DNA from: Geobacteraceae bacterium
Lineage (GTDB): Bacteria > Desulfobacterota > Desulfuromonadia > Geobacterales > Pseudopelobacteraceae
Direction: 5' to 3'
Assembly (NCBI GenBank): GCA_025355325.1
Contig: JANXZX010000229.1
Coordinates: forward strand, 1 to 36,292
DNA length: 36,292 nucleotides
The position numbers and the translations under genes were made by a program. Position 1 is the stretch's first letter, and each line of letters begins with the position of its first letter. Below are positions 10,459 to 20,600 of the stretch, one piece after another. The notes below the pieces were generated by a model. The model searched no databases, had not been told where the DNA came from, and worked only from the letters and a program-made list of their open reading frames with translations.

Positions 10459-12543
10459 ATGACCAATACCTCTGAAACCCCTCTTCCTGAAAACTCTTGT
10501 ATAAGACTTGATAAACAGGCCGTACTGACAGCAGCAACAGCGCTGTGTGGTTCTGATCGTGCTGCTGCAGCCCTGATGCGGAAGGGCTTTAAGCGTCTTG
10601 TCAGTTCCGGCAATTGGACTTCAGAAATTGAACGATTGGAACGGTTCGGCCTTTCTGCGCGATATATTGCCGGACAGCTACGGGATGTTCTTGCTATTCC
10701 GGGTGATCTTATCCTGCTGCGGAATCCGGAAAGTGGATTTACATTGCTGCACCGCATGGAGCAACGCTGGCAGTACCTTGCCGCAGACGGTACCCCGCTG
10801 CCTCATGAGGTGACTAGTGAAGGAGAGGATGTCTTCGAAGCCGTAATAATGCGTATGCCGGAGGCCAAACATGCGTCAGGGGGCGGGGGCTTTTCTTCAT
10901 TGGCAGCATTGTGGCCGGAATTACGTGCTGCCTGGGCGGAAGTAGGTATTGCAAGCCTTTTCATAAACTCAGGTCAATTGCTGGTGCCGTTATTTTCCAT
11001 GCTGGTTTATGACAAAATTGCCCAAAACGGACTGTTTGAGACGCTCTGGGCTCTGACGTTCGGCATGGGACTCTATCTCGCCACCGACACCGGAATGCGT
11101 CTGGTGCGAAGTTGGGCGACGGAACGAATTGGCGTGGATCTGACATCACGAGTCGATGAAACATTATGGTCAAAACTGATGGCGCAGGTTGATCTGCCCG
11201 CTGGCGGTTTCCCTCGTTTTCTTTCCAATTATCGCGATCTGACCCTCTCGCGTGACTTTGTCTCTTCCAGCTATCTGCTGTCGATTGCAGATATCCCGTT
11301 TCTGCTTTTGTATTTGCTCGTCATAGGCATTATTGCCTGGCAATTGATGGTTGCCGCCATGCTGCTGGTAATTCTGTATGCAATAGCCGGTTTGCTGCTC
11401 CAGATCCGCCAAAACAATCTTTCCAAAGAAGCAGAACGCAACAACACACGTAAACTGGCATTTATGGGTGAAACACTGGGGTGTCTCGATGTAGTTCGCA
11501 CTACTCCCGGTTCGGGAGCTTTTCTGCGTCGCTGGCGCGAACTGGCAGAACATTCGACAGGTTCTGATGCGAAAAGACGATTGGCGGTACTTCATACGGG
11601 GATATTGTCCGCATCGACGTACACCGTAACTACCGTAGTTATGTTGGTCACCGGAGTCTACCTGATTCATGCCCAACAGTTGAGTACCGGTAAACTCATC
11701 GCGTGCAGTCTGCTGGCGACCCGTGCCATGGGGCTTGTTGCCTCGCTCTTTGCTGTAACGGGGAAGTGGCAGGATTTCAAGCGTGCTGCAGCAAGAATGG
11801 AAAATAGCCTGGAGGCGGTTGTGGAACGGGAATGTACCCCGAGGCCGACTATTTCGGGTGCTATTTCAGTTATCGGGCTCGGTAAACATTATGAGGGGCG
11901 ACCGGCAGCGCTGGAATCGGTATCGTTTTCAATCACTCCCGGTGAACGTATTGCCTTGCTGGGACGGCCGGGCGCCGGTAAATCAACATTGTTGCAATGC
12001 CTTGGCGGGCTTTGTCGGCCGGATACGGGGCAGATTCTTATTGACGGTCTGGCTCTGGATGATATTGCACGTTTTGATCGCGTTCGCTGGATGGCGTATA
12101 AATCGCAGGATCCGGCTGTGTTTGCCGGAACATTAGAAGAAAATCTGCGTATTTCCGGGTGTACTGATCGAAACCGGTTTAACGAGGCTATCTGGGCATC
12201 CGGTCTGGAAAATGAATTCAAAAGCGGGCGGATGTCGTTGGGGATGCGTCTGGACGAACGCGGCAACAACCTCTCCGGTGGCCAACGTCAGAAGGTAGCG
12301 CTGGCACGTGTTTTTGCACAATCCTGTCGAATCCTGCTTCTTGATGAACCGACGCTGGGGCTCGATCCTGAAAGTGAGCGGATGCTGGCGGAGCGTCTGC
12401 CGAAGCTTCTGGATAGTTCCGCGTTGCTAATCATGACGACACACAGCGCCATCATGCTTGAAACGGTTCAGCGCATAATTGCGTTGGATGGTGGGCGAGT
12501 GGTCGCCGATGGTCTGCGCGAAAAGCTGGTAACAATCTCTTAG
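10459..12543 (+). CDS. Type I secretion ABC transporter (permease-ATPase fusion)
   Basis: This is a 694-residue inner-membrane exporter of the HlyB/LapB type, which would energise secretion of the upstream RTX protein. The ATG at 10459 is chosen because GAAGAG (10444-10449) lies 9 nt ahead; the TTGs at 10435 and 10456 are less likely. Residues 1-150 form a divergent N-terminal region where related exporters carry a C39 peptidase or peptidase-like domain. No catalytic Cys-His pair is evident, which fits an RTX exporter without leader cleavage. A transmembrane domain follows (about 160-430), then the nucleotide-binding domain with Walker A GRPGAGKST, Q-loop YKSQDP, signature LSGGQRQKVALAR, Walker B RILLLDEPT and the switch His in TTHSA. 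No HlyD or TolC partner gene is in the window. Confidence 0.88.
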   Translation: MTNTSETPLPENSCIRLDKQAVLTAATALCGSDRAAAALMRKGFKRLVSSGNWTSEIERLERFGLSARYIAGQLRDVLAIPGDLILLRNPESGFTLLHRMEQRWQYLAADGTPLPHEVTSEGEDVFEAVIMRMPEAKHASGGGGFSSLAALWPELRAAWAEVGIASLFINSGQLLVPLFSMLVYDKIAQNGLFETLWALTFGMGLYLATDTGMRLVRSWATERIGVDLTSRVDETLWSKLMAQVDLPAGGFPRFLSNYRDLTLSRDFVSSSYLLSIADIPFLLLYLLVIGIIAWQLMVAAMLLVILYAIAGLLLQIRQNNLSKEAERNNTRKLAFMGETLGCLDVVRTTPGSGAFLRRWRELAEHSTGSDAKRRLAVLHTGILSASTYTVTTVVMLVTGVYLIHAQQLSTGKLIACSLLATRAMGLVASLFAVTGKWQDFKRAAARMENSLEAVVERECTPRPTISGAISVIGLGKHYEGRPAALESVSFSITPGERIALLGRPGAGKSTLLQCLGGLCRPDTGQILIDGLALDDIARFDRVRWMAYKSQDPAVFAGTLEENLRISGCTDRNRFNEAIWASGLENEFKSGRMSLGMRLDERGNNLSGGQRQKVALARVFAQSCRILLLDEPTLGLDPESERMLAERLPKLLDSSALLIMTTHSAIMLETVQRIIALDGGRVVADGLREKLVTIS

Positions 12544-12556
12544 TGCTTTTCAAGCG

Positions 12557-13162
12557 TTATTGTCTCGTCTGTATATTCATTGTTTTCATTTCCTTCATCT
12601 GCTCCTCAAGACAAGACGGACATATTCCATGACTAAATAAAGCTTCTGAATGATTGGTTATATATAACTCAAGCTGCTGCCAGCTTTCTTTGTCGTCCCG
12701 GATTTTTTTACAATAGCCGCATATGGGGATGATGCCCTTCAGCGATTTTATCTCTTTTTCCAGGTTGATGCGGAGTGCTTCCTGTGCTTCAACGCGGTCG
12801 GTTATGTCAATGCAACTGCCGATAAAACCTGCAAAGGTGCCATCGTCATTGCAGAAAGGCACCCCACGGTCGAATATCCAACGATACTCGCCATCATGTC
12901 GCATCAGGCGATACTCCATTTCAAAAGTTTCTCTCGCATTGAAGTTGTCTAAATATATCTTGAGACACCGGTCAAAGTCATCAGGATGCACACCTTCGGC
13001 CCAGCCATTTCCAAACTCCTGCTCCATGGAGCGGCCCCTGAAGCTGAGCCAGCGGTCATTAAAGTAATCGCAGAGGGCCTCTGTGTTTGCTCGCCATATC
13101 AAAATCGGTGATTGTTCGACGAGTGCTTCATACTCCTGCAATGTAAGTCGAGCGTTGCCCAT
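12557..13162 (-). CDS. PAS-domain protein with Cys-rich C-terminal motif
   Basis: This is a 201-residue soluble signalling protein. The ATG at 13162 follows a strong site (GGGAGGTG then TTTTT), so the upstream TTG at 13180 is rejected. Residues about 10-125 are a PAS/PAC domain (ALVEQSPILIWRAN, HPDDFDRCLKIY, FEMEYRLMRHDGEYRWI, GSCIDITDR). A short helical linker follows, then a tail with ICGYCKKIRDD, W..LE.YI, HSEALFSHGICPSC. This tail recurs at the C-terminus of PAS and receiver proteins in Geobacter-like bacteria. Its four Cys and one or two His could bind a metal, but that is inference. It has no kinase, cyclase or DNA-binding domain. It is divergent from the kinase genes and convergent with the exporter gene (13 nt apart). 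Confidence 0.72.
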   Translation of the reverse strand: MGNARLTLQEYEALVEQSPILIWRANTEALCDYFNDRWLSFRGRSMEQEFGNGWAEGVHPDDFDRCLKIYLDNFNARETFEMEYRLMRHDGEYRWIFDRGVPFCNDDGTFAGFIGSCIDITDRVEAQEALRINLEKEIKSLKGIIPICGYCKKIRDDKESWQQLELYITNHSEALFSHGICPSCLEEQMKEMKTMNIQTRQ

Positions 13163-13190
13163 AAAAACACCTCCCGTCAATAAAGGTCAT

Positions 13191-13220
13191 ATGATATATA
13201 CCGGATTAATTATTGCACAA
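13191..13220 (-). promoter_or_regulatory. Possible promoter of the PAS protein gene
   Basis: On the minus strand TTGTGC (13220-13215) and TATCAT (13196-13191) are 18 nt apart in an AT-rich stretch about 30 nt before the start codon. The -10 match is good and the -35 match poor. Confidence 0.3.
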
Positions 13221-13297
13221 TTTAACTATTAATCAATCGATATATGCAGATTTGGCATCCTGTGTCACAAAGCACCAAATCCGTTTTCTCATTAATA

Positions 13298-13328
13298 TTT
13301 GACAGGTACTGTTTGACAGGGATATTAT
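13298..13328 (+). promoter_or_regulatory. Sigma-70-like promoter with tandem TTTGACAGG repeat, ahead of the kinase genes
   Basis: TTGACA (13299-13304) and TATTAT (13323-13328) are 18 nt apart, a good housekeeping-type promoter about 70 nt before the 13408 start codon. TTTGACAGG occurs twice, at 13298-13306 and 13312-13320, 14 nt apart. The second copy could be another -35 box (with TATTTT at 13337-13342) or half of a regulator site. The rest of the 245-nt divergent spacer (13163-13407) is AT-rich with no gene seen. Confidence 0.5.
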
Positions 13329-13407
13329 CCTCCGGATATTTTTTTATGGAGATAGATCATGCATTGCTGTTGATAAAGAGTGATTTCTGCTTGTATGGAG
13401 TGAATAT

Positions 13408-14580
13408 ATGTCTACACCATTAAAAAATGTATCTCACGTTTTACCTCACGACATTCCCACCCACTTTGCTCCACCCGAACGAAAAAGCGGTTCTGAACTT
13501 CATGAAGACGTTAACCGGGCCACCACCAATGACTTCATAAATGGACTTATGACCATCACCAATGGTCTTTTTGCTGTTTTAAATGATAAACGGCAGGTGC
13601 TTGCCGTCAATGACACATTCATCAAGCTTCTCGGAATAGAGGATTCGGGACAGATACTGGGTTTGCGGCCGGGCGAATGCGTTAACTGTGTTCATTCCTG
13701 CGAAATGCCTGGCGGGTGCGGCACCTCTGAGTATTGCTCTACCTGCGGTGCTGTCGTGTCGATTATGGCCGCTCTGGAAACCAGACAGCCTCAGGAACGG
13801 ACATGTGCGTTAGTGGTGGAAAAAGATGGCCAGAAGATTGATCTCTATTTCAGCGTACGCAGTTGCCCTTTGGTGGTTGATGACAGCCTGTATGTCCTTC
13901 TGTTTCTTCAGGATATCAGCATGCAGCAGTACCGTGCCTGTCTGGATCGTACTTTCTTCCATGATATCAACAACATCCTGTGCGCGCTTGTCTGCAAGAG
14001 CGAAATGCTCGCCCGCCAGGCACTGCCCAACGAAGAAAAGCTGAAAGATCTGCACCAGATCGCCCTCAGGATAGCTCAGGAAATCTCTATTCAGAATTCC
14101 CTTCAGAAGTCTCTGGATGTTTCTTACAAGCCGCTGTACGGCAAATTTACGGCAAACAGCCTCCTGAAGGAGGTGGATCAGGTGTTTGGTGATCACCCGT
14201 TAACGGTGCGGCGCACACTTTCAGTAGAATACGGGCCGCATGACCTTGTCCTTGTCACTGATTTTCATCTGGCCAGCCGGATTATAATTAACATGGTGAC
14301 CAATGCCCTCGAAGCCACTCCTGAGGGGGGAAAGGTGCTGCTGTCAATTGATCCCCAGCATACAACCGTCACTTTTTGCGTATGGAACAGCGGAATGATT
14401 CCGGAAGACACCGCCCGCCGGATTTTTCAGCGCAATTTCAGTACCAAGAGTGATATGGGGAGAGGATTTGGCACCTATTCCATGAAATTGTTCGGGGAAC
14501 AGGTGCTTGGCGGTTCGGTGTGTTTTGAATCAGCTCAGGAGACCGGCACCACGTTCAGATTCGCCCTTCTTGCCCAATGA
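13408..14580 (+). CDS. PAS-domain sensor histidine kinase with Cys-rich sensor
   Basis: This is a 390-residue histidine kinase without membrane segments. GGAG (13397-13400) is 7 nt ahead of the ATG. A PAS-like domain (about residues 45-175) carries an unusual cysteine cluster (CVNC, CEMPGGCG, YCSTCG), which could bind metal, an Fe-S centre or heme, or act as a thiol sensor. The phosphoacceptor is probably His185 in FFHDINN, a variant H-box. The ATPase domain follows with N-box NMVTNALEA, G1-like WNSG, F-box IFQRNFSTK and G2 GRGFGTYSMK. It has no receiver domain. It is first in a run of three kinase genes on the same strand and is probably co-transcribed with the next (34-nt gap), from the promoter at about 13299. 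The signal and the partner regulator are unknown. Confidence 0.83.
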   Translation: MSTPLKNVSHVLPHDIPTHFAPPERKSGSELHEDVNRATTNDFINGLMTITNGLFAVLNDKRQVLAVNDTFIKLLGIEDSGQILGLRPGECVNCVHSCEMPGGCGTSEYCSTCGAVVSIMAALETRQPQERTCALVVEKDGQKIDLYFSVRSCPLVVDDSLYVLLFLQDISMQQYRACLDRTFFHDINNILCALVCKSEMLARQALPNEEKLKDLHQIALRIAQEISIQNSLQKSLDVSYKPLYGKFTANSLLKEVDQVFGDHPLTVRRTLSVEYGPHDLVLVTDFHLASRIIINMVTNALEATPEGGKVLLSIDPQHTTVTFCVWNSGMIPEDTARRIFQRNFSTKSDMGRGFGTYSMKLFGEQVLGGSVCFESAQETGTTFRFALLAQ

Positions 14581-14614
14581 AACCCGACCCGCAGCAAGCA
14601 ATCAAGGATGATGT

Positions 14615-17600
14615 ATGAATCTGCTCTCCCGGCTGCCAATACGGTTCCAACTGCTTCTGATCGTCATCATTATGGCTCTGCCCGTAATCGGTATGATCAT
14701 AAATTCCGGTATTCATCAGCGAAATGAGGCAATGAACGACGCCAGGAAGGATACCCAAAAACTGGCTGACAGAATAGCCTATGAACAGCAGAGTAGAAAT
14801 CTGTCAGCGCGGCAGCTCATGGTTGCTTTGTCTCAACTGCCGGAGATCAAACAGAAAGACACAGCCAGGGTAACGACGCTTCTCGGCGAAATCCACAAAC
14901 TAAACCCGGACATATCGAACATATTTATTGCCGACCGCTCAGGAATAGTTTGGGCAACAGCTGTGCCGGTAAAGTCCCCCTTCATCGTATCTGATCGAAG
15001 ATATTTCAAAAACGCTCTGAGCAGTGGACAGCTTTCATCTGGCGAGTACGTTGTCTCCCGGGCAATTAATAGACCGACGTTTAACCTGAGTTACCCCATA
15101 AAAGATGACTCTGGCACTATCACGGGGATCATTTCCGTAGGGTTTCTGCTGGAAAAGTACGTTCCTGTTCTGGAACTCAGTAAAATGCCGAACAATGCCA
15201 GTTTTGCGATCCTTGATCACCGGGGCGTAATTCTGTACAGAGCCATAACTCCGGAAAAATATATCGGGAAAACGACGGAACCTGCACTCTTCAAGCAGAT
15301 ACAGGATGGGCCTGATGAGAGCACGGATTTCGGAGTCAGTGTCGCTTCAGGGGATGCCCGGATTATTACTACCCGTAAACTGCGCCTTGATGGAGAACAG
15401 TCACCGTACATGTATATTCGAGCGGGGATTCCGGTCGATTCAGTCCTTTCCAATGCAAATTCGCAGCTTCTCAAAAATTTGATATTTTTCAGTTGGGTTT
15501 TGGTTTTGGCTTTCCTGTTTTCAAGTTTTATCGGCAGACGTTCGATCATCTCACGTATTGAACTGCTTGAACGAGCCTCAAAAAACCTCGCCAATGGTGA
15601 CTATCAGACAAAAGCTGCCGACCTTGTAAAAGGGGGGGAACTGGGCAGACTGGCGGAGTCATTTGATGCCATGGCCGACAAGCTTGTCCAAAGAGAAGAG
15701 GCGTTGGAAAATAGCGAGCGGTTTTTGAAGACAATCATAGACACGGAACCGGAATGCATCAAGCTGCTTGATAGTGACTGCAATCTGCTGATGATGAATT
15801 CGGCAGGCCTGGAGATGATAGAGGCTGATTCCTTTGAACAGGTCAAAGGACAGTGTGTATGTACTTTGATCACCCCCACGTACAAAGACGAGTTTATTTA
15901 TCTGACAAAACAGGTTTTTCTGGGAATCCCCGGAAAGCTCGAATTTGAGACAATTGGACTGAAGGGCCGCCATGTCTGGCTCGAAACCCACGCCGTTCCG
16001 TTTTACAATGAGCAGGGAGAAATTGAAGCTTTGCTCGGGATAACACGCAATGTTACCGAGCGTAAACTGGCCGAGAATGCCCTGCAAAAAAGCGAGGAAC
16101 GCTTCCGGTCGTTCGTTGAGCACGCGAGCGACATTATCTTTTCTCTTTCGACAGATGGGGTCTTCACCTATGTGACGCCCAACTGGAAAGATGCTTTCGG
16201 ATACGAGCTTGATGAAACAATCGGCAGACCATTTGTGCCTTTCGTTCATCCCGATGATGTTGCCGTCTGTTTTCTCGCTTTACAGGAGGTAATGGAGACA
16301 GGAGAAGACCGGAGAGGTATTGAATACCGGGTGCTTCATAAAAATGGCACGTGGGTCTGGTATTCGGCTAATGGTTCGCGCCTGGCCAGTGCTGAAAGTG
16401 ACGAAGTGTTATTCCTTGGCATAGGTCGTGATATCACCGAGCGCAAGCATGCCGAAGCGGAACGAACCCGACTTGAACAGCAGCTTCTGCATGCTCAGAA
16501 GCTGGAAAGCCTGGGCGTTCTCGCAGGGGGAATCGCCCATGACTTCAACAACATACTTATGGCCATCATCGGCAACGCCGATCTGGCTTTGATGCGAATT
16601 AACAAAGAGTCCCCGGCTACGGAGAACCTGCACCGTATCGAACAGGCTGCCGCCCGGGCCGCTGACCTGGCCAAACAGATGCTTGCCTACTCAGGTAAGG
16701 GAAAGTTTATCGTCGAGAATATTGACCTGAACAATCTTTTGGAAGACATGCTGCACATGCTTGAAGTTTCCATCAGCAAGAAGGCGGTGCTGCGTTTTAA
16801 TCTGCACAAACAGCTTCCCATGGTAGAGGCGGATACCACCCAGATCCATCAGATCATCATGAATCTGGTGATCAACGCTTCTGAGGCAATTGGCGACAAA
16901 AGCGGTATTATTGCCATCACTACCGGCTGTATGGATTGCGATAAGAGCTACCTGAAAGATGTCTGGCTGGACGATAACATCAATGAAGGTCAGTATGTAT
17001 ACCTGGAGATAGCCGACACCGGCTGCGGGATGGATAAGGAAACGCTGGCCAAGTTGTTCGACCCGTTTTTTACGACAAAATTTACCGGCAGAGGGCTGGG
17101 GATGGCCGCTGTGCTCGGGATTGTCCGGGGACACAAGGGAACCATAAAGGTTTACAGCGAGCCAGATAAAGGCACCACCTTCAAAGTATTTCTGCCTGTC
17201 TCGGAGAGAATATCCGAAATTCCTGATGTCGAAACCCATAAAGAAGAGTGGCAGGGGAACGGTACGGTTCTTCTTGTAGACGACGAGGAGACCGTGAGGG
17301 GAATCGGGGCAGAATTACTTCAGGAACTCGGTTTCTCGGTGATCACCGCGAACGACGGTAGGGAAGCGGTTGAGGTCTTTAAGGCTGTCTCTGATATTGA
17401 CTTTGTTGTTCTGGATCTGACGATGCCTCATATGGACGGTGAACAGTGCTTCCGGGAGCTCAGACAACTGAAGCCGGATGTCAAGGTAATCATGTCCAGC
17501 GGTTACAATGAGTTTGAGGTGGCCCAGAAATTTCTTGGTAAGGGCTTGGCCGGTTTCATCCAGAAGCCCTACAAACTGTCCGTACTCAAAGACGCAATCA

Positions 17601-17617
17601 GAAAAATCAGATTGTAA
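14615..17617 (+). CDS. Cache-HAMP-PAS-PAS hybrid sensor histidine kinase
   Basis: This is a 1000-residue membrane hybrid kinase. AAGGA (14604-14608) lies 6 nt before the ATG. Layout: membrane segment about 11-29; periplasmic Cache-type sensor about 35-285 (IFIADRSGIVWAT, RRYFKNALSSGQLSSGEYVV, GIISVGFLLEKY); membrane segment about 289-306; HAMP; PAS about 365-490; PAS about 495-620; HisKA with phosphoacceptor His642 in GGIAHDFNN; HATPase with NLVINASEA, DTGCGMD and GRGLGMAAV; C-terminal receiver domain with phosphoacceptor Asp934 (VVLDLTMPHMDG) and the Lys in IQKPY. The extracellular ligand is probably a small organic molecule, as for other Cache domains, but it is not identifiable. With no output domain it probably passes phosphate to an unlinked Hpt/response regulator. 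The next gene is a paralogue with the same layout. Confidence 0.88.
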   Translation: MNLLSRLPIRFQLLLIVIIMALPVIGMIINSGIHQRNEAMNDARKDTQKLADRIAYEQQSRNLSARQLMVALSQLPEIKQKDTARVTTLLGEIHKLNPDISNIFIADRSGIVWATAVPVKSPFIVSDRRYFKNALSSGQLSSGEYVVSRAINRPTFNLSYPIKDDSGTITGIISVGFLLEKYVPVLELSKMPNNASFAILDHRGVILYRAITPEKYIGKTTEPALFKQIQDGPDESTDFGVSVASGDARIITTRKLRLDGEQSPYMYIRAGIPVDSVLSNANSQLLKNLIFFSWVLVLAFLFSSFIGRRSIISRIELLERASKNLANGDYQTKAADLVKGGELGRLAESFDAMADKLVQREEALENSERFLKTIIDTEPECIKLLDSDCNLLMMNSAGLEMIEADSFEQVKGQCVCTLITPTYKDEFIYLTKQVFLGIPGKLEFETIGLKGRHVWLETHAVPFYNEQGEIEALLGITRNVTERKLAENALQKSEERFRSFVEHASDIIFSLSTDGVFTYVTPNWKDAFGYELDETIGRPFVPFVHPDDVAVCFLALQEVMETGEDRRGIEYRVLHKNGTWVWYSANGSRLASAESDEVLFLGIGRDITERKHAEAERTRLEQQLLHAQKLESLGVLAGGIAHDFNNILMAIIGNADLALMRINKESPATENLHRIEQAAARAADLAKQMLAYSGKGKFIVENIDLNNLLEDMLHMLEVSISKKAVLRFNLHKQLPMVEADTTQIHQIIMNLVINASEAIGDKSGIIAITTGCMDCDKSYLKDVWLDDNINEGQYVYLEIADTGCGMDKETLAKLFDPFFTTKFTGRGLGMAAVLGIVRGHKGTIKVYSEPDKGTTFKVFLPVSERISEIPDVETHKEEWQGNGTVLLVDDEETVRGIGAELLQELGFSVITANDGREAVEVFKAVSDIDFVVLDLTMPHMDGEQCFRELRQLKPDVKVIMSSGYNEFEVAQKFLGKGLAGFIQKPYKLSVLKDAIRKIRL

Positions 17618-17651
17618 GCATGACATATTGGATGGTGCCACGGAGTTGAAG

Positions 17652-20600
17652 ATGTTCGGTTTCCTTAATCAGCCTATCCGACGACAACTGTTCGTTATCG
17701 TATTTATCGTGGCGCTGCCGACGCTCGGTGCGCTCATGTTTACTTTGATTTCAGAGCGGAACTCAGCCCGGGATCAAGCCGTAAGCGACGCCCAGAAGCT
17801 CGCTTCAAGCATAGCATCCGAAGAACAGGGCCTGATGACCGGCATTCAGCAGTTACTGACTGTGCTGGCACAATTGCCGGAAATAAAAGAACGTAACAGC
17901 CTCAAGCTGAATCCCATTCTTGCCGATGTCCTCAGATTGAATCCCCAATACACCAATATCCATGTCGCAGATCGAACCGGTGCTGTCTGGGCATCCGGCG
18001 TTCCGCTGACAGGGCCGACAAGCCAGTCGGATAAACGATTTTTCAAAAATGCCGTGTCTTCAAGACGGTTTTCGTCAGGTGAATTCACCGTTGGCAATAT
18101 TACCAAAAAACAGTCTTTCCATTTTGCCTTACCTTTTCTGGATCAATATGGAGAGGTAGCGGGTGTCATTGGCTGCGGAATTGATGTGTCCAGTTTCAAA
18201 AAAGTCCTTGATCGTTCAAAGCTGCCCGACAAATCTAACTTTATTGTCCTGGATCACAAAGGAATTGTTCTTACAAGAGCGATTAATCCGGAAAAATATA
18301 CCGGCAAGCCTGACGATCCGTATAATTTTGGTAAAATGAGCAACGGTCCGGAAGAGGGGTGGTTTTATCATCAATCGCGCGCATTTGATGGTGTGAAGCG
18401 CTACGCATACTACTACAAACTCCGGCTAAAAGATGAATCAGAGCCGTACATGTATATCAGGGCCGGCGTCCCGGTGAACGAAGTCATGTCTGCGGCATCA
18501 ATGCCGATTGTTAAGAGTCTTTCCGTGCTCTGTCTGGCTCTCATGGCCGCCTGCGGGTTGGCCTATGTCATCAGTAAAAAATCAATCCTGCAGCGGGTGG
18601 AAAACCTTAAATTTTCGGCGCGGCAGATAGGGCTTGGTAATTTCAATATTAAATTTACTGACACGGTGACCGGTGGCGAGCTGGGAGAGTTGGCTCAGGC
18701 CTTTGACGAAACGGTTTTGAAACTGGCTGAATCGGAGAGAGAACGGACAGAAAAAGAGTTTACTCTGCGCGAGCAGGCCAGATTACTTGAACATGAAATG
18801 GCGGAACGCCAAAAAGCGAATGAACAGCTTGGAGCACGGAAAATTCAGTTGGAACATGAAATTGAAGAACGGAAAACGCTGGCGATTAAACTGGAAGAGT
18901 CAAAGCAGCTTCTGGCGCATATTATAGATTTCCTCCCTGACGCAACGTTTGTTGTTGATAACGAAAAGAAGGTGATTGCATGGAATCGCGCGGTGGAGCG
19001 ACTGACCGGTGTACCCAAGAGTGATGTTCTGGGCAGGGGAAATGATGCCTATTCAAGGGCATTCCACGGCATTCAGAGAGATATTCTTGTTGATCTTATT
19101 GATGAGAACCTGGAAACATTAGAGTTGAATTATTCCAAATTCAAAAAGAATGGAACCATTCTCACAGCAGAATCATTTTCTCCCGTTTTGAATGCCGGTA
19201 ATGGAGCCTATTTATGGAGTGTCGTTGCACCTCTTTTTAATTCGGAAGGCAGCCGCACCGGAACGATAGAAATAGTCAGAGACGTAACAGAGCTGAAGAT
19301 TACTGAACTCGCTTTGCATGAACAACAGGAACGGTACCGGCTTTTTACCTCACTTACTTCGGATTATGTCAGCGAGTGCGAGCGACAGGGAACAGCTCCT
19401 TTTCGTGTCAAATGGATTGGGGGAGCGGTTGAAACGGTCACCGGTTACACCGAGGATGAAATTTTTTCGAAAGGGTGCTGGCTTTCAATCGTACATCCTG
19501 ATGACTTTGATCGAATCAGCTCGTATCTGATACACCTGGTCCCGGGCGACATCAGCACTGAAGAGTTCCGGTTGATACATGAAACCGGAGAGGTGCGGTG
19601 GGTGCGGGAGTTCTGTTATTGCAGAGCAGGCGCGGCACCGGGAGAGCTGATACTCTACAGTGCCACCACTGATATCACGAAACAGAAGAGCGCCGAGGAA
19701 GATCGTTTAAGCCTGGAACGTCGACTCTTGCATTCCCAGAAACTGGAAAGCCTCGGAGTATTGACCGGGGGCATTGCCCACGATTTCAACAACCTGCTTA
19801 CCGCCATACTCGGCAATCTGGAGTTGGGGCTTGCCAGAGTAGCGGGCGATTCACCCGTGGCCGGGAATATTGAAAAAGCCTTGCAAGCCAGTCAACGCGC
19901 CGCTGATCTGACGCAGCAGATGCTGGCATATGCGGGGAAGGGAATATTTCAGCTTGCTTCGGTTGACCTTGGCCGGTTGATCCGGGAGAACGTTGATTTT
20001 TTCAGAACTGTTATATCAAAGCGCATAGAACTATCCATTCTCACGAGCAGTGACATTCCAATGATCACCGCTGATCCGGGACAGATTCAGCAAGTCGTCA
20101 TGAACCTGATAACCAACGCTTCCGAGGCGATCGGGGAAAATCCGGGCACCATTGTTGTCAAATCAGGCGTTCTGGATTGTGACGAAGCTCTTCTCGGGCA
20201 GAGTCTGCTCGATGAAAAACCCTCTCCGGGACGATTTGCATGTATTGAGGTTTCTGATTCCGGATGCGGAATGAGCGATGAAAGCCGTAAGCGAATCTTT
20301 GAGCCCTTCTATACCACGAAGTTCACCGGTAGGGGGCTTGGCATGTCGGCAGTGCTGGGTATAATCAAAGTCCATGACGGCGCTATTCTGATTGAAAGTA
20401 CTCCGGGGAGTGGTTCGACATTTACGGTTTTGTTTCCGGAAAGCCACCAGGTTTTTGTGGCTCCACAGGATCAAAATACCCACAGTGCGGCGGAGCAATC
20501 TTGCATTTCCCGTGGTACCGTGCTTGTGGTGGATGATGAACCGGATGTGTGCGAAATTTGTGAAGAATATCTGCACTTATTTGGCTTTACTTCACTCAGG

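Noticed and set aside
17508-17651. N-terminal extension of the second hybrid kinase from an upstream start
   Set aside because: That stretch overlaps the receiver domain of the first kinase in another frame, and a good ribosome site precedes the ATG at 17652 directly ahead of the first membrane segment.
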